From: Desulfobulbus elongatus DSM 2908
GTDB taxonomy: Bacteria; Desulfobacterota; Desulfobulbia; Desulfobulbales; Desulfobulbaceae
Direction of reading: 5' to 3'
Length of the DNA: 64,000 nucleotides
Assembly (NCBI RefSeq): GCF_000621145.1
Contig: NZ_JHZB01000002.1
Span: forward strand, 124,001-188,000
The notes below the pieces were generated by a model, which worked only from the letters and a program-made list of their open reading frames with translations, did no database searches and had not been told where the DNA came from. Shown piece by piece: positions 1 through 10,255 of the stretch. Each line of letters begins with the position of its first letter. Position 1 is the first letter of the stretch. Position numbers and translations under genes: made by a program.

Positions 1-2
1 AC

Positions 3-812
3 CTCGTCACCTTAAGCGGCGTGGGCGACCGCTACAACGGCGATGCCTATGTCAGCGGCATCCGCCACGATTTCGACCTGGTCCAGGGCTGGAAGACCCA
101 TCTCCAGTTCGGCGGGCTCGATGCCTGGCTGGGCAGGGAGCGACAGGTGACCGCGCCCAAGGCCGGCGCCCTGGTGCCGGGCATCAACGGCCTGCAACTG
201 GGCGTGGTCACGGGCAACGAAGACCCGGACGGCGAGCATCGGGTGCGGGTACGGATGCCCCTGGTCAGCGGCGACGAGGACGGCACCTGGTGCCGGGTGG
301 CCTCGCTCGACGCCGGCGACGAACGGGGGTTTTTCTTCCGCCCCGAGATCGGCGACGAGGTGGTGCTCGGCTTCGTCGACGACGACCCGCGCCAGGCCGT
401 CATCCTGGGCATGCTGCACAGCAGCGCCAAACCGGCGCCGCTGGCCGGCTCGGACGACAACCACGAAAAGCTGTACCAGAGCCGCGCCAGGATGCAGTTC
501 TCCTTCAACGACGACACCAGGGTGATCCGGCTGGAAACCCCGAACGGCAACGCCATCGCCCTGAGCGAGGACGAAAAGAGCGTCACCATCGCCGATCAGA
601 ACAACAACACGATCACCATGAACGAGGACGGCATCGCCATCGAGAGCAGCAAAGCGATCACCCTCAAGGCGGGGACGGAACTGCAGATCGAGGCGTCGAC
701 GAAAGGCACGGTCAAGAGCGGCGCCGATCTCAAGCTGGAGGGCAGCGCCGGGGTCGAGTTGACCAGCAGCGGCGTGACCAAGGTCAAGGGCTCGATGGTG
801 CAGATCAACTGA
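3..812 (+). CDS. VgrG/gp5-like spike protein (5' partial)
   Basis: This is the C-terminal ~269 residues of the central spike of a contractile injection system. The frame is open to the window edge, so the start lies upstream; the GTG at 21 is internal. A gp5/VgrG OB-fold (about nt 190-430; GDEVVLGFVDDDPRQ) is followed by Thr/Asn/Glu-rich repeats (NTITMNEDGIAIES) of the kind that form the trimeric beta-helix needle. The protein should sit at the baseplate centre and carry the PAAR tip encoded next. Gene order (spike, PAAR, gp25, gp6-like, tape measure, AAA+) matches Afp8 of extracellular contractile systems rather than T6SS, because no TssJLM-type membrane complex is present. Confidence 0.88.
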   Translation, partial: LVTLSGVGDRYNGDAYVSGIRHDFDLVQGWKTHLQFGGLDAWLGRERQVTAPKAGALVPGINGLQLGVVTGNEDPDGEHRVRVRMPLVSGDEDGTWCRVASLDAGDERGFFFRPEIGDEVVLGFVDDDPRQAVILGMLHSSAKPAPLAGSDDNHEKLYQSRARMQFSFNDDTRVIRLETPNGNAIALSEDEKSVTIADQNNNTITMNEDGIAIESSKAITLKAGTELQIEASTKGTVKSGADLKLEGSAGVELTSSGVTKVKGSMVQIN

Positions 813-837
813 GCCCGGCGAGAGAGGAGAGCGAGCG

Positions 838-1116
838 ATGCCGGCAGCGGCGCGGGTGGGCGATGTCAGCGATCACGGCGGCACCATTATTGGTCCGGGC
901 GTGGTCACGGTATTGATCGGCGGCAAGCCGGCGGCAGTGGCCGGGGACCTGCATACCTGCTCCCTGCCGCCCAACAGCCACCAACCCACGGTCAGCCCCT
1001 TTCCCGCCGGCAGCAGCACGGTGCAGATCGGCGGCATGCCGGCCCTGCGTACCACCGACACCTGCATCTGCGGGGCCAAGGCGGTGGTCGGCGAACCGAC
1101 GGTGATCATCAACTGA
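838..1116 (+). CDS. PAAR-domain spike tip protein
   Basis: A 92-residue single-domain PAAR protein that caps the spike with a metal-stabilised cone. The family pattern is clear: an N-terminal ARVGDVSDHGGTI, GGKPAAVAGDLHTC in the middle, and a second half repeating GGMPALRTTDTC. Cys and His residues (HTC, TCIC) are the likely metal ligands. It starts at ATG 838 behind a purine-rich GAGAGGAGAGCGAG, 26 bases after the spike gene, and is presumably co-transcribed with it. It has no C-terminal extension, so it is a structural tip rather than an evolved effector. It corresponds to Afp10. Confidence 0.9.
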   Translation: MPAAARVGDVSDHGGTIIGPGVVTVLIGGKPAAVAGDLHTCSLPPNSHQPTVSPFPAGSSTVQIGGMPALRTTDTCICGAKAVVGEPTVIIN

Positions 1117-1129
1117 AGACGGACAGACC

Positions 1130-1579
1130 ATGAGCGAGCGGCAACCGACATCTCTGCACACCTCCTTCCTCGGCATTGGCTGGAGTTTTCCGCCCGAGTT
1201 CGTCAGGGAAACCGCATCGGTGCGGATGACCGCGGACGAGGAAGACATCCGCGCCAGTTTGATCATCCTCCTGGGCACGGCGGCGGGCGAGCGCTTCCTG
1301 GTGCCGGATTACGGCCTCGACATGCACGGGCTGCTGTTCGAGTCGCTGAACACGACCATGCAGACCCATCTCAAGGACCGGGTCCGGACCGCGATCCTCA
1401 TCCACGAGCCGCGGATCGACCTGCTTTCCCTGGAACTGGACACCTCGCAGCAACTCGACGGCCGGCTGGGCATTGTCATCGATTACGCGGTGCGGGCCAC
1501 CAACTCGCGCTACAACCTGGTCTATCCCTTCTATCTCTCCGACGGCAACGAGTTGCGGCGGACCGTGGCGGGCCCATAA
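1130..1579 (+). CDS. gp25-like baseplate wedge protein
   Basis: A 149-residue protein of the phage T4 gp25/TssE/Afp9 family, which initiates sheath assembly at the baseplate wedge. Diagnostic features are the N-terminal LGIGWSFPPEF, the DIRASLIILLGTAAGERFL core (the conserved region for wedge/sheath contact) and DYGLDMHGLLFE. The length is typical. It lies 13 bases after the PAAR gene and 20 before the baseplate J gene, inside one operon. No strong ribosome site precedes the ATG, which fits translational coupling in a tightly packed cluster. Confidence 0.88.
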   Translation: MSERQPTSLHTSFLGIGWSFPPEFVRETASVRMTADEEDIRASLIILLGTAAGERFLVPDYGLDMHGLLFESLNTTMQTHLKDRVRTAILIHEPRIDLLSLELDTSQQLDGRLGIVIDYAVRATNSRYNLVYPFYLSDGNELRRTVAGP

Positions 1580-1599
1580 GCTCAGGCGCAGGTACAGGC

Positions 1600-4500
1600 A
1601 TGGCTGAACACACCATCATCGACACCATGATTTCCCGCCCCGGCCAGAGCCAGGGCGACCGCCTGCCCGCCGAACTGGGGGCGCACCATGCCGACATCGA
1701 CGAGCGGACCGGGGCCGACCTGCTCCGCTTCGTGCATCGTCTGGCCGCGCACATCAACTCCTATGCCGACGATCCGGACCTGCCGGCCGGCGACTGGGCG
1801 AGCTTTTTTCCGGGGGACGCCGCCGCGATCGCACGGCTGCTCGCCCACGATGCCGGCGAGGCCGAGCCGCATTTGGCGCTGCTGGCCGCCTTTGCCGAGC
1901 TGTACAAGCTGCCGCAGGAGATGCTCAACCGCATCACCGGCCGGCATCTGGATTTCTTCTACCGGGAGGTGCTCCGGCTGACCGGCAAGGGGCCCCAAAC
2001 CGACCGGGCGCACCTGTTGATCGAACTGAAAAAGAACGCCGAGCCGCTGATCGTCGGGCCCGAGTACCAGTTCCTCGCCGGCAAAGAGCGGGTGTATGCC
2101 CCGGATGTGGCCACGGTCATCAACCACGGCCAGGTGAGCGAGGTGCGCAGCTTCTTCGTCGATGCCGCGGGGCACGGCCGGGTGCTGATGGCGCCGGTGG
2201 CCAACTCGGCCGACGGCCTGGGTGGCGCGCTTGATCCCGCGGACCCGAAATGGCACGGCTTCGGCCACCCGGACCTGCCCCAGGCCGCGATCGGCTTCGG
2301 CTTGGCCGCGCCGGTCCTGCGCCTGCGCGAGGGCACCAGGACCCTCACCCTGCGCCTGCATCTGGCTCCGGTCAAGGAGAGCGTCACCGCCGCCGTGCTC
2401 AAGGACGCCTTTGAACTCTATCTCAGCGGCGAGCAGCAGTGGCTGGGCCCCTTTCCGCCGGAGAGCGTCACCCTGACCAGGGAGGCGGCCGGCCACAGCC
2501 TGCTGACCCTGGCCCTCACCCTGTCGTCCGAAGAGGGGGCGGTGGTCGATTACGATCCGCGCCTCCATGGCGGCGGCTATGCCACCGAAGCGCCGGTCGT
2601 GCAGGTGCTGCTGCGGGAGAGCTGCCGCACCATCGGCTACAAGGTCCTGCGGGACCTGGTGGTGGGCCGCGCCGAGGTGGCCGTGCAGGTTGCCGGCGTG
2701 GCCCCCCAGACCGTGGCCAGCGACAGCGGCGTCCTGGATGCGACCAAGGTGTTCCTGCCCTTCGGTACCCAGCCGGTGGCAGGGGCGCGCTTGGTCATCG
2801 GCTGCCCCGAGGCCCTGGACAAGCAATTGTCCGAACTGAGCCTGACCATGCAGTGGCACGACGCCCCCGCCAGTTTCGCCACCCGCTACCAGGGATACGG
2901 GGTCACCGGCATGGGCAACGGCTTCTTCACCGCCGGCGTCTCGTTCCACGACGGCGGCACCTGGCAGTACAGCCAGCCGGGCGTGGCGCTCTTTGCCTCT
3001 GGCGATGCCACCCAGGAGCAGACCCTGACCTTCCGCGCCGCCGGCGGGAAGACCAGCGGGGCACAGCCGTCGCCGGGCGAGCGGCTGCGGACCCTGAAGC
3101 GGCTCAAAACCCGCTGGGCCGCCTCGGAGGCGCGCCGCGAGATGCTCAGGCAGCCGGCCCTGGCCGCCGCGGGGACCACCGTGCCGCCGCCGCGGCAGGG
3201 GACGATCACCATCGCCCTGGAACGCGGTTTTCTCCATGCCGAATACCGCAAGAAATGCGTCGAACAGGTGGTGACCTACAGCAAGCAGGGCTCGGGCAGC
3301 CTGAGCCTGATCGCCGAACCGTACACCCCGGCCATCCGCACCATCACGCTGGGATACGCGGCGACCTCGGGCACCGTGACCCTGGGCCGGATCGGGGAAG
3401 AAAAAGTGACGGCGGACGACTGTCTGCGCTCCGACCTGCACTTCTTCCACATCACGCCGTTCGGCCAGATGCGGGAACACGGCTATCTGCGCGAGCAGGC
3501 CGGCTTTGTTGCTGACATCCGCGTGCGCCTGCTGCCGTTTTTCGGCAACGAGGGCGAGCTGCTGATCGGCCTTGCACGCCTCCAGGGCGGCGACAGCGTC
3601 AGCCTGCTTTTCCAGGTGGCAGAGGGCAGCGCCGATCCCGACCTGCCGGCCCGGCCGGTGTCGTGGTCGGTGCTCTGCGACAACTACTGGCAACCGTTCG
3701 GCGAGCAGGGGGTGGTGCGGGACACCACCAACCAGTTGCTGACCAGCGGCCTCATCACCTTTGTCCTGCCCGGTGGGGCTACCACCGGCAACACCATCCT
3801 GCCGGGAGAGCGCATCTGGTTGCAAGGGGCCGTGGCCCGCGACACCGCTGCCGTGGCCCAGTTGATCGAGGTGGCGGCCAACGCCATCGAGGTCCGCCAG
3901 CCCGGCGCCGAACCGATCCTGACCGATCCCGTGCTGCCCGCCGGTTCGATCAGCAAGATGCGCACCCAGCCCGCGGCGATCAAATCCTGCCGCCAGCCCT
4001 ACGCCACCTTCGGCGGCCGGCCGGCCGAGTCGGCCGAGCATTTCCGCAGGCGGGTGGCCGAACGGCTGCGCCACAAGAATCGCTGCGTCACGCCCTGGGA
4101 TTACGAACGGATCGTGCTGGAGGCCTTTCCCGGCGTGCACCGGGTGAAGTGCATCCCCCACGCAACCGGCGACTGCTGGCTGGCGCCGGGCAATGTGCTG
4201 ATCGTGGTGGTGCCGGATCTGAACAACCGCAACGGCGTCAATCCGCTCGCGCCCAAGGTCGATGCCGACACGCTGGCGCGCATCGCCGCCCATGTCGGCG
4301 CCCGCAGCGCCGGCCAGGTGACGGTGCGGGTGCGCAACCCGCGCTACCAGCAGATCCTGCTCGACTTCAAGGTCCGCCTGCGCCGGGGCTATGCCTTCAA
4401 CACCTACGGCAGGGAGCTGAACCGGGCCATCGTCCGCATGCTCTCGCCCTGGGCCTTCGGCGAGGCGAACCGCGACATCGGCTTCGGCGGCACGATCTAC

Positions 4501-4680
4501 AAGTCGGTGCTGCTCGACCGGATCGAGGAGTTGGCCTATGTCGATTATATCGAGGAACTGCGGATGGTCAGTGCCTTCGGCCCGCCGCCGGCCAGCGCCG
4601 TCGATGTCGACGAGGTGCGGCCGCTGGCGCCGGATGCCATCCTGGTGTCCGCCGAAGGCCACCGCATCCGCGAGGCGTGA
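1600..4680 (+). CDS. Baseplate J (gp6)-like protein
   Basis: A 1026-residue large baseplate wedge protein, the Afp11/gp6 counterpart. The C-terminal part (about residues 815-1000) carries the recognisable signature with RVAERLRHKNRCVTPWDYER and EAFPGVHRVKCIPHA, then a beta-rich end. The N-terminal part has the DLLRFVHRLAAHIN region typical of long contractile-system versions. It should bind gp25 and the Afp12-like protein to form the wedge ring around the spike. The ATG at 1600 follows gp25 closely. An uninterrupted antisense frame opposite this gene is a codon-bias shadow. Confidence 0.85.
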   Translation: MAEHTIIDTMISRPGQSQGDRLPAELGAHHADIDERTGADLLRFVHRLAAHINSYADDPDLPAGDWASFFPGDAAAIARLLAHDAGEAEPHLALLAAFAELYKLPQEMLNRITGRHLDFFYREVLRLTGKGPQTDRAHLLIELKKNAEPLIVGPEYQFLAGKERVYAPDVATVINHGQVSEVRSFFVDAAGHGRVLMAPVANSADGLGGALDPADPKWHGFGHPDLPQAAIGFGLAAPVLRLREGTRTLTLRLHLAPVKESVTAAVLKDAFELYLSGEQQWLGPFPPESVTLTREAAGHSLLTLALTLSSEEGAVVDYDPRLHGGGYATEAPVVQVLLRESCRTIGYKVLRDLVVGRAEVAVQVAGVAPQTVASDSGVLDATKVFLPFGTQPVAGARLVIGCPEALDKQLSELSLTMQWHDAPASFATRYQGYGVTGMGNGFFTAGVSFHDGGTWQYSQPGVALFASGDATQEQTLTFRAAGGKTSGAQPSPGERLRTLKRLKTRWAASEARREMLRQPALAAAGTTVPPPRQGTITIALERGFLHAEYRKKCVEQVVTYSKQGSGSLSLIAEPYTPAIRTITLGYAATSGTVTLGRIGEEKVTADDCLRSDLHFFHITPFGQMREHGYLREQAGFVADIRVRLLPFFGNEGELLIGLARLQGGDSVSLLFQVAEGSADPDLPARPVSWSVLCDNYWQPFGEQGVVRDTTNQLLTSGLITFVLPGGATTGNTILPGERIWLQGAVARDTAAVAQLIEVAANAIEVRQPGAEPILTDPVLPAGSISKMRTQPAAIKSCRQPYATFGGRPAESAEHFRRRVAERLRHKNRCVTPWDYERIVLEAFPGVHRVKCIPHATGDCWLAPGNVLIVVVPDLNNRNGVNPLAPKVDADTLARIAAHVGARSAGQVTVRVRNPRYQQILLDFKVRLRRGYAFNTYGRELNRAIVRMLSPWAFGEANRDIGFGGTIYKSVLLDRIEELAYVDYIEELRMVSAFGPPPASAVDVDEVRPLAPDAILVSAEGHRIREA

Positions 4681-4734
4681 TGCCATGAACCGTTCCCGCG
4701 CGCAAGCGCCACCGCAATCCGACAGGCCGAGCCC

Positions 4735-7341
4735 ATGTCCATGCCGACCATGACCATTCCGAAGAAGCGGACCGGCGAACCGGCGCTCGACCAGCGGCAG
4801 CTGTTCGCCATCGGCCTTGCCCATGTGCAGCGCCTGGCCCGCCAGGTATGGACCGATTACAACGTCCACGATCCGGGCATCACCATCCTGGAACTGCTCT
4901 GCTACGCCCTCACCGACCTGGGCAGCCGGGCCTCGCTGCCGCTGCCCGACCTGCTGGCCACCGAGACCGACAACGCGGCCAACATGGCCGGCCAGTTCGT
5001 CACCGCTGCCCGGATCCTGCCCAACCGGCCGCTCACCCAGCTCGACTACCGCAAGCTGCTCATCGACATCAGGGGCGTCCGCAATGCCTGGCTGCAACCG
5101 GCCGGCCTCACCTATTACGCCGATACCGTGGTCGGCCAACTGCTGCGCAGCCATCCCGGTACGCCGGGCATCGAGCCCGTCCGCCTCGCCGGTCTGTACG
5201 AGGTGCTGATCGATTACGATTCCAACCTGCTGGAGGAGCAGAACAGGGTGGAGCGGGAGGTGCACCGGGTGCTGCACGCCCACCGCAACCTGTGCGAGGA
5301 TTTCATCGCCTTCCGCAGGGTCGAGACCCAGTCGTTCACCCTGTGCAGCGAACTGGAGCTGCATGCCGATGCCGACCAGGCGCAGGTGCAGGCGGAACTG
5401 CTGTTTAAGGTGCAGGAGTATCTGGCCCCGCCGGTGCGCAATTATTCCCTGGAGGAGATGCTGGCCCGCCGCCGGGACGACGGCAGCCCCTCTACCATAG
5501 ACGAGATCTTCGACGGCCCGCTGCTTGCCTGCGGCTTCATCGACGATGCCGAATTGGCCGCGGCCGAACTGCGCACCGAGATCCGCCTCTCCGATATGAT
5601 CGGCCTGATCATGGACATCGAGGGCGTGGCGGCCGTGCGGGAGATCGTCATCCAGGCCGACGGCGAGAAACCGGCGACCAATCCCTGGGTCGTTCCGGTG
5701 GCCGCAGGCAAGAAGGCCCTGCTGAACAGCCAGCGGACCCGGCTGGTGTTCTACAAGCGGGCCATGCCGGTGGTGGCCGATCCGGTCCGGGTGCAGGCGC
5801 TTCTCCAGGAACTCAACCAGGCGCAGACCGCGCAAACCGACCGCGAGGCCCCGTTCGATCTGCCCCTGCCGCTGGGCACCTTCCGCGCGCCCGCCGCCTA
5901 CCATGCCGTGCAGAACCATTTTCCCCGGCTCTACGGCCTGGGCGAGGACGGCCTCAGCAGCGCGGCCCCTGCCGGCCGCCGGGCCCAGGCCTTGCAGCTC
6001 AAAGGGTATCTGCTCTTTTTCGATCAGTTGATGGCCGATTACCTGGCCCAGCTGGCCCATGTCCGCCACCTGTTCTCCCTCGACCCGGCCATGCTGCGCA
6101 CCTATGCCCATCAGGCCGTGACCTCGTTTCGGGACTTCGACAAACTCTACGGCGAGGCCGATGCGGCGCAGATCCGCCAGACCATCGAGACCGCGGTCGA
6201 GGACCAGGGCGATCGGCAGGTTCAGCTGGAGCGGCGCCACCGTTTCCTCGACCACCTCATCGCCCGGTTCGCCGAACGGTTCACCGAGTACGCCCACCTG
6301 ATGTACGCCGAGTTCGGCGCCAGCGCCGAGCAGCTCGTCGCCCACAAGTGCGCCTTTCTCCAGGACTACCCGCGCACGTCGGCGGTCAGGGCCCAGGCCT
6401 ACGACGCCAGCCTGCGCCAGGACGCCGACCTGTGGAACTCGGACAACATCTCGGGCCTGGAGCGGCGCCTGGCCGGCCTGCTGGGCATCCGCAATTCGCA
6501 GCGCCGCAATCTCGGCGACATCGCCTTCGATATCTACGTCGAGGTGGACGACACCGAAGGCGACGAATTCCGCTTCCGCGTCCGCAACCGCGAGACCGGC
6601 AAGATCATCCTCAGCAGCAGCACCCGGTACGCGACCTCGGTGCAGGCCTGGGCCGCCCTGCGGCTGGCCATTTCCTGGGGGCAGCTGGGCAGCAGCTATC
6701 AGCGCAGGCAGAGCGTCGACGGCCGCCACTATTTCAACGTGATCGACGACCAGGGCGAGGTGATGGCCCGGCGGATCGAATACTTCACCGATCCGGCCCG
6801 GATGGAGGCGGTCATCGCCGAAACCGTGGAGTATCTGCGGGTCAACTACAGCGAGGAGGGGATGTACCTGATCGAGAACATCCTTCTGCGACCCAGGGAA
6901 GGCGGCGGCGTGCCGGACCCCTTCCTGCCGATCTGCGCGGCGGCAGAGCAGCCGGACTGCGGCGGCTACGACCCGTACAGCTACCGGATTCATGTCGTCC
7001 TGCCGGCCTATGGCAGCCGCTTCCAGTCGATGGCCTTCCGGCGCTTCGCCGAGGAGGTCATCCGGGCGGAGACGCCGGCCCACATCCTGCCCAGGATCTG
7101 CTGGGTGAGCAAGGAGGACATGGCCCGGTTCGAATCGGCCTACCGCGACTGGCTGCTGCTCAAGTCCGGCCGCGAGCGGAGCCGCCGGCATGAGCGGCTG
7201 GTGCGGTTCATCGGCGAACTCACTGCGCTGCGCAATGTCTACCCCCGGCAGCGTTTGCACGAATGCGACGCCGACGAGAGCCGGGAAAAATTCATCCTCG
7301 GGCGAACCAGCCTGGGGTCGGAACCAAGCGGGGACGTCTGA
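4735..7341 (+). CDS. Afp12-like baseplate protein
   Basis: An 868-residue protein with the conserved N-terminal motif DYNVHDPGITILELLCYALT (about residues 40-60) found in the second large baseplate protein of contractile injection systems. The motif is also shared by baseplate J relatives. Position directly after the gp6-like gene and size agree with Afp12. It probably completes the wedge and links baseplate to tail-fibre or outer components. The ATG at 4735 lies 54 bases after the previous stop; a second ATG two codons downstream is also possible. The middle and C-terminal parts show no enzymatic signature. Confidence 0.78.
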   Translation: MSMPTMTIPKKRTGEPALDQRQLFAIGLAHVQRLARQVWTDYNVHDPGITILELLCYALTDLGSRASLPLPDLLATETDNAANMAGQFVTAARILPNRPLTQLDYRKLLIDIRGVRNAWLQPAGLTYYADTVVGQLLRSHPGTPGIEPVRLAGLYEVLIDYDSNLLEEQNRVEREVHRVLHAHRNLCEDFIAFRRVETQSFTLCSELELHADADQAQVQAELLFKVQEYLAPPVRNYSLEEMLARRRDDGSPSTIDEIFDGPLLACGFIDDAELAAAELRTEIRLSDMIGLIMDIEGVAAVREIVIQADGEKPATNPWVVPVAAGKKALLNSQRTRLVFYKRAMPVVADPVRVQALLQELNQAQTAQTDREAPFDLPLPLGTFRAPAAYHAVQNHFPRLYGLGEDGLSSAAPAGRRAQALQLKGYLLFFDQLMADYLAQLAHVRHLFSLDPAMLRTYAHQAVTSFRDFDKLYGEADAAQIRQTIETAVEDQGDRQVQLERRHRFLDHLIARFAERFTEYAHLMYAEFGASAEQLVAHKCAFLQDYPRTSAVRAQAYDASLRQDADLWNSDNISGLERRLAGLLGIRNSQRRNLGDIAFDIYVEVDDTEGDEFRFRVRNRETGKIILSSSTRYATSVQAWAALRLAISWGQLGSSYQRRQSVDGRHYFNVIDDQGEVMARRIEYFTDPARMEAVIAETVEYLRVNYSEEGMYLIENILLRPREGGGVPDPFLPICAAAEQPDCGGYDPYSYRIHVVLPAYGSRFQSMAFRRFAEEVIRAETPAHILPRICWVSKEDMARFESAYRDWLLLKSGRERSRRHERLVRFIGELTALRNVYPRQRLHECDADESREKFILGRTSLGSEPSGDV

Positions 7342-7410
7342 GCATAAAAACGGCGAACCGAACGGGACGGCGGCAGCGGCGCCGATCCGGTTGAGAAGGA
7401 GAGGGGCATC

Positions 7411-10248
7411 ATGGCAGGGATACATCGGAGTCTTGAGGCGATCGCGGCAACCTACGCCGTCTTCGAGAAGAATCAGGTGCTGAGCCACGAGGAGCTCAAC
7501 AGCGTGGCCGCCTATCTGGACGACCAGGGGCGGATGACGCGGCTGGCCCTGCTGGGGGCCGGCATCGTCTGCGGCCTGCAGCTTGGCCGGCGCGGCGACG
7601 CGGTGGTGCTGGGGCCGGGCATCGGCCTGACCACCGACGGCGACCTCGTCTGCCGCGGCGGCGAAACCGTCTACCAATGGTTTCGGCCCTACGACGCCAC
7701 CCGGCCGGCGTACGCGCCCTTCTACGTCGGCGGCACGGTGCCCGGCACCATGCTGCCGGTGTTTGAGCTGACCAGCACCCAGGAGGCCGGCGAAGAAGGG
7801 CGGCCGGAGGAACTGAGCCGTTTCACCGACCGCACCGGCCTGAGCCTGGACAACCTGGTCGGCGTGCTGTTCATGGAAAGCGCCATCACCGAGTTCGACC
7901 TGTGCACCGGCACCGATTGCGACAACCTGGGCCAGGAATGCCGCCATGTCCTGCGGCTGCTGGCGGTGGACCAGGCCCTGGCGACCGCCCTGCGCGAGAC
8001 GGTGGTCACGCCGCAGCAGGCCTTCGCCAAACTCGGCGAGCTTGTCGCCACCCGGCCGGTGTTCACCGGCGCCACCAACACCCCCAACCTGCTGGCCCAG
8101 GCCTTCCGCACCGCCTGCGCCGGCATTCACGCCGGTCTCGCCGCCGAACTGCCCAAGCTCTATCCGGCCTGCGCCCCCTTTCTCGGCGATCTGTTCGCTG
8201 ACGGCGACCCGGCCGCCTTCTGGCTGCTGCAACTGAACAGATGGCGCGATTATTTCGCCGGCACCGGCCGGCACATCCAGTACTACTACGATTTTCTCAA
8301 GGACCTGGCGGAAACGTGGAACGATTTCCGCTACGAGCTGGCCGGCGAGCGTACCTGGTGCTGCCCCGATCCGCAGGCCTTTCCCAAGCATCTGCTCCTC
8401 GGCGCCTTCAGTCCGGCGGCCGGCCCGGACACCTTCCGGACCGCCTTCTATCCCTCGCCCCTGGTCAGCCGCACCGCCGTACAGCTGCATCACGCCCGCT
8501 TCCTGGCCGGCAAGATCGACACCCTGATCCGCACCTTTGCCCTGCCCGAGATAACGGACATCCGCGTCACTCCGAGCCGCGGCGAGGCGACGCCGCTAGA
8601 GGAACGGGCCATTCCCTGCTATTACCTGGCCAACATCGCCCCCCCCATCCATACCCAGTGGAACTTCCGCCTGCAGGAGCGGGGCCTGGCCGCGACGAAC
8701 TACTCGTACAACGCCGGCCTGTATGGCGCCACCGGCGCGGCCGCCAATCCCCTGGCCGCCTCCCTCGGCCGCTATCCCTTCTTCCGGATCGAAGGGCATC
8801 TGGGCCAGCCGGTGGCCACGGTGACCGCCGTCCTGGAAAGCCGGATCAAAAGCGCGAATCTGCCCTTCGCCGTGCGCGCCATCGCCCTCAGCGCCGACCG
8901 GACCAAGGTGGTCAAGCGGCCGGGCATCCGCTACACCGACCTGCACCGGCTGCATTACCTGTTCCGCCAGGATGTGAGCCGCCAGTTGAGCGACGCCATC
9001 CGCTTCAGCCAGAACTTCAAGCAGAAGGTGGACAAGGCGGTGCGGACCAATGTCATCGCCAACCAGGCCGACGATGCCGGGGTGACCTACACCGGCTACG
9101 CCAAGGACAAGAACACCGAACTGGCGCGCAGCGCCGCCAAGGTCCGCGCGGTGCTCAACCGCACCTATTCGCAGTACAAGGCCGACACCACCTGGAAGGC
9201 GAACGTCGCGCCGGCCCTGGAGGCGGCCGGCCGGTTCAAGGCCCGGCTGACCGAGGTGGTGAAGACGGAATTCGCCACTCCCTTCGACGCGCTGATCGGC
9301 AACGACCGGCTGCAATGGCTCGACTGGCTCGACGACATCATCAAGGGCAGGGACGAAAAAGAAGACGACCGGCTGCTGTTCGCCCCCTTCCTGGCCGAGT
9401 ATCCCGGCATCGAACACGCGGGCGGCGTGCCGCGCGGCGGCACCTTTGTCCTGGCCTACGACGAGCAGCAGCAGGTGGTGGCCGACTTCATGCTGCCCTA
9501 TTTCTGCTGCGAGGCGGCCGAGGAGGAACCGCCGCAGCCGCCGTTCAAGAAACCGGGGCTGCGGCCCGGCTGGGTGGTCGGCAACGGCATCACCGTTCTG
9601 CCCTCGCGCACCGAATTCATCCGGGACACATTGAATGTCTTCCGGGACGATCAGGTGAGCACGCTCATCCGGGACAAACTGGTCGGATTCAAGAGCGAGC
9701 ATGTCGACACCCTGCGGGATAAGATCGAAACAAACCTGACCGCCAGGATCGATGTCCTGCAGAAGGATTATCTCGGCACGGTCAGGGAATCGGCCAACCT
9801 GATGGGCAACGCCCTGATTGCCGGCAAGGGGCAGGCGGCCGGCATCGATAAGGGCGCGGCGAGCTTCAGCGACAAACAACTGGAATCCATGGTCGCCAAT
9901 GCCAGGGAAAAGGAGGCGGCGGCCAAGTACCTGGCCGGGAAAGCCACGCAGCCGGGAATCGAGGAATCGCAACGGGTTATCTACGAGCAACAGGCCAAGG
10001 AGGCCGAGAACGATCTGGCGATCGCCATAGCCGATGCCACGAAGTATATCGCCGATTCCAAGACCGATGTCGCGGCCGGCAGCGAAGGCATGGCCGCCAT
10101 GCTGGCCCTGAACAGCGGCCTGGCCACAATCAAGGACGAGACGGCCAAAAAGACGGTCGACAACCGGTTCAGCGCAATCAAGGCGGGCGCCGCCAGCACC
10201 GGCCTGGTGGTGGTGATGGATGCCATGACCGCAGCTAAGATGCGATGA
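7411..10248 (+). CDS. Contractile-injection-locus protein of unknown function (945 aa)
   Basis: A 945-residue protein whose N-terminus (HRSLEAIAATYAVFEKNQVL, then LDDQGRMTRLALLGAGIVCG) resembles proteins encoded next to baseplate genes in Afp/MAC-type clusters. The N-terminal ~400 residues look globular with scattered Cys. The last ~250 residues (from about 690) are Ala/Lys/Glu-rich, predicted helical, with likely coiled coil and no membrane helix. A strong AAGGAGAGG precedes the ATG at 7411. It occupies the Afp13 (fibre) position, but I see no trimeric fibre or knob signature, so a fibre role is a guess. It could be a baseplate or fibre-adaptor component. Confidence 0.6.
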   Translation: MAGIHRSLEAIAATYAVFEKNQVLSHEELNSVAAYLDDQGRMTRLALLGAGIVCGLQLGRRGDAVVLGPGIGLTTDGDLVCRGGETVYQWFRPYDATRPAYAPFYVGGTVPGTMLPVFELTSTQEAGEEGRPEELSRFTDRTGLSLDNLVGVLFMESAITEFDLCTGTDCDNLGQECRHVLRLLAVDQALATALRETVVTPQQAFAKLGELVATRPVFTGATNTPNLLAQAFRTACAGIHAGLAAELPKLYPACAPFLGDLFADGDPAAFWLLQLNRWRDYFAGTGRHIQYYYDFLKDLAETWNDFRYELAGERTWCCPDPQAFPKHLLLGAFSPAAGPDTFRTAFYPSPLVSRTAVQLHHARFLAGKIDTLIRTFALPEITDIRVTPSRGEATPLEERAIPCYYLANIAPPIHTQWNFRLQERGLAATNYSYNAGLYGATGAAANPLAASLGRYPFFRIEGHLGQPVATVTAVLESRIKSANLPFAVRAIALSADRTKVVKRPGIRYTDLHRLHYLFRQDVSRQLSDAIRFSQNFKQKVDKAVRTNVIANQADDAGVTYTGYAKDKNTELARSAAKVRAVLNRTYSQYKADTTWKANVAPALEAAGRFKARLTEVVKTEFATPFDALIGNDRLQWLDWLDDIIKGRDEKEDDRLLFAPFLAEYPGIEHAGGVPRGGTFVLAYDEQQQVVADFMLPYFCCEAAEEEPPQPPFKKPGLRPGWVVGNGITVLPSRTEFIRDTLNVFRDDQVSTLIRDKLVGFKSEHVDTLRDKIETNLTARIDVLQKDYLGTVRESANLMGNALIAGKGQAAGIDKGAASFSDKQLESMVANAREKEAAAKYLAGKATQPGIEESQRVIYEQQAKEAENDLAIAIADATKYIADSKTDVAAGSEGMAAMLALNSGLATIKDETAKKTVDNRFSAIKAGAASTGLVVVMDAMTAAKMR

Positions 10249-10255
10249 GGCGGCA

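Noticed and set aside
1582-8493. A 2303-codon open frame on the minus strand
   Set aside because: It lies opposite four well-supported baseplate genes and has the Gly/Ala/Gln/His-rich composition of a codon-bias shadow in GC-rich DNA; no domain is recognisable.
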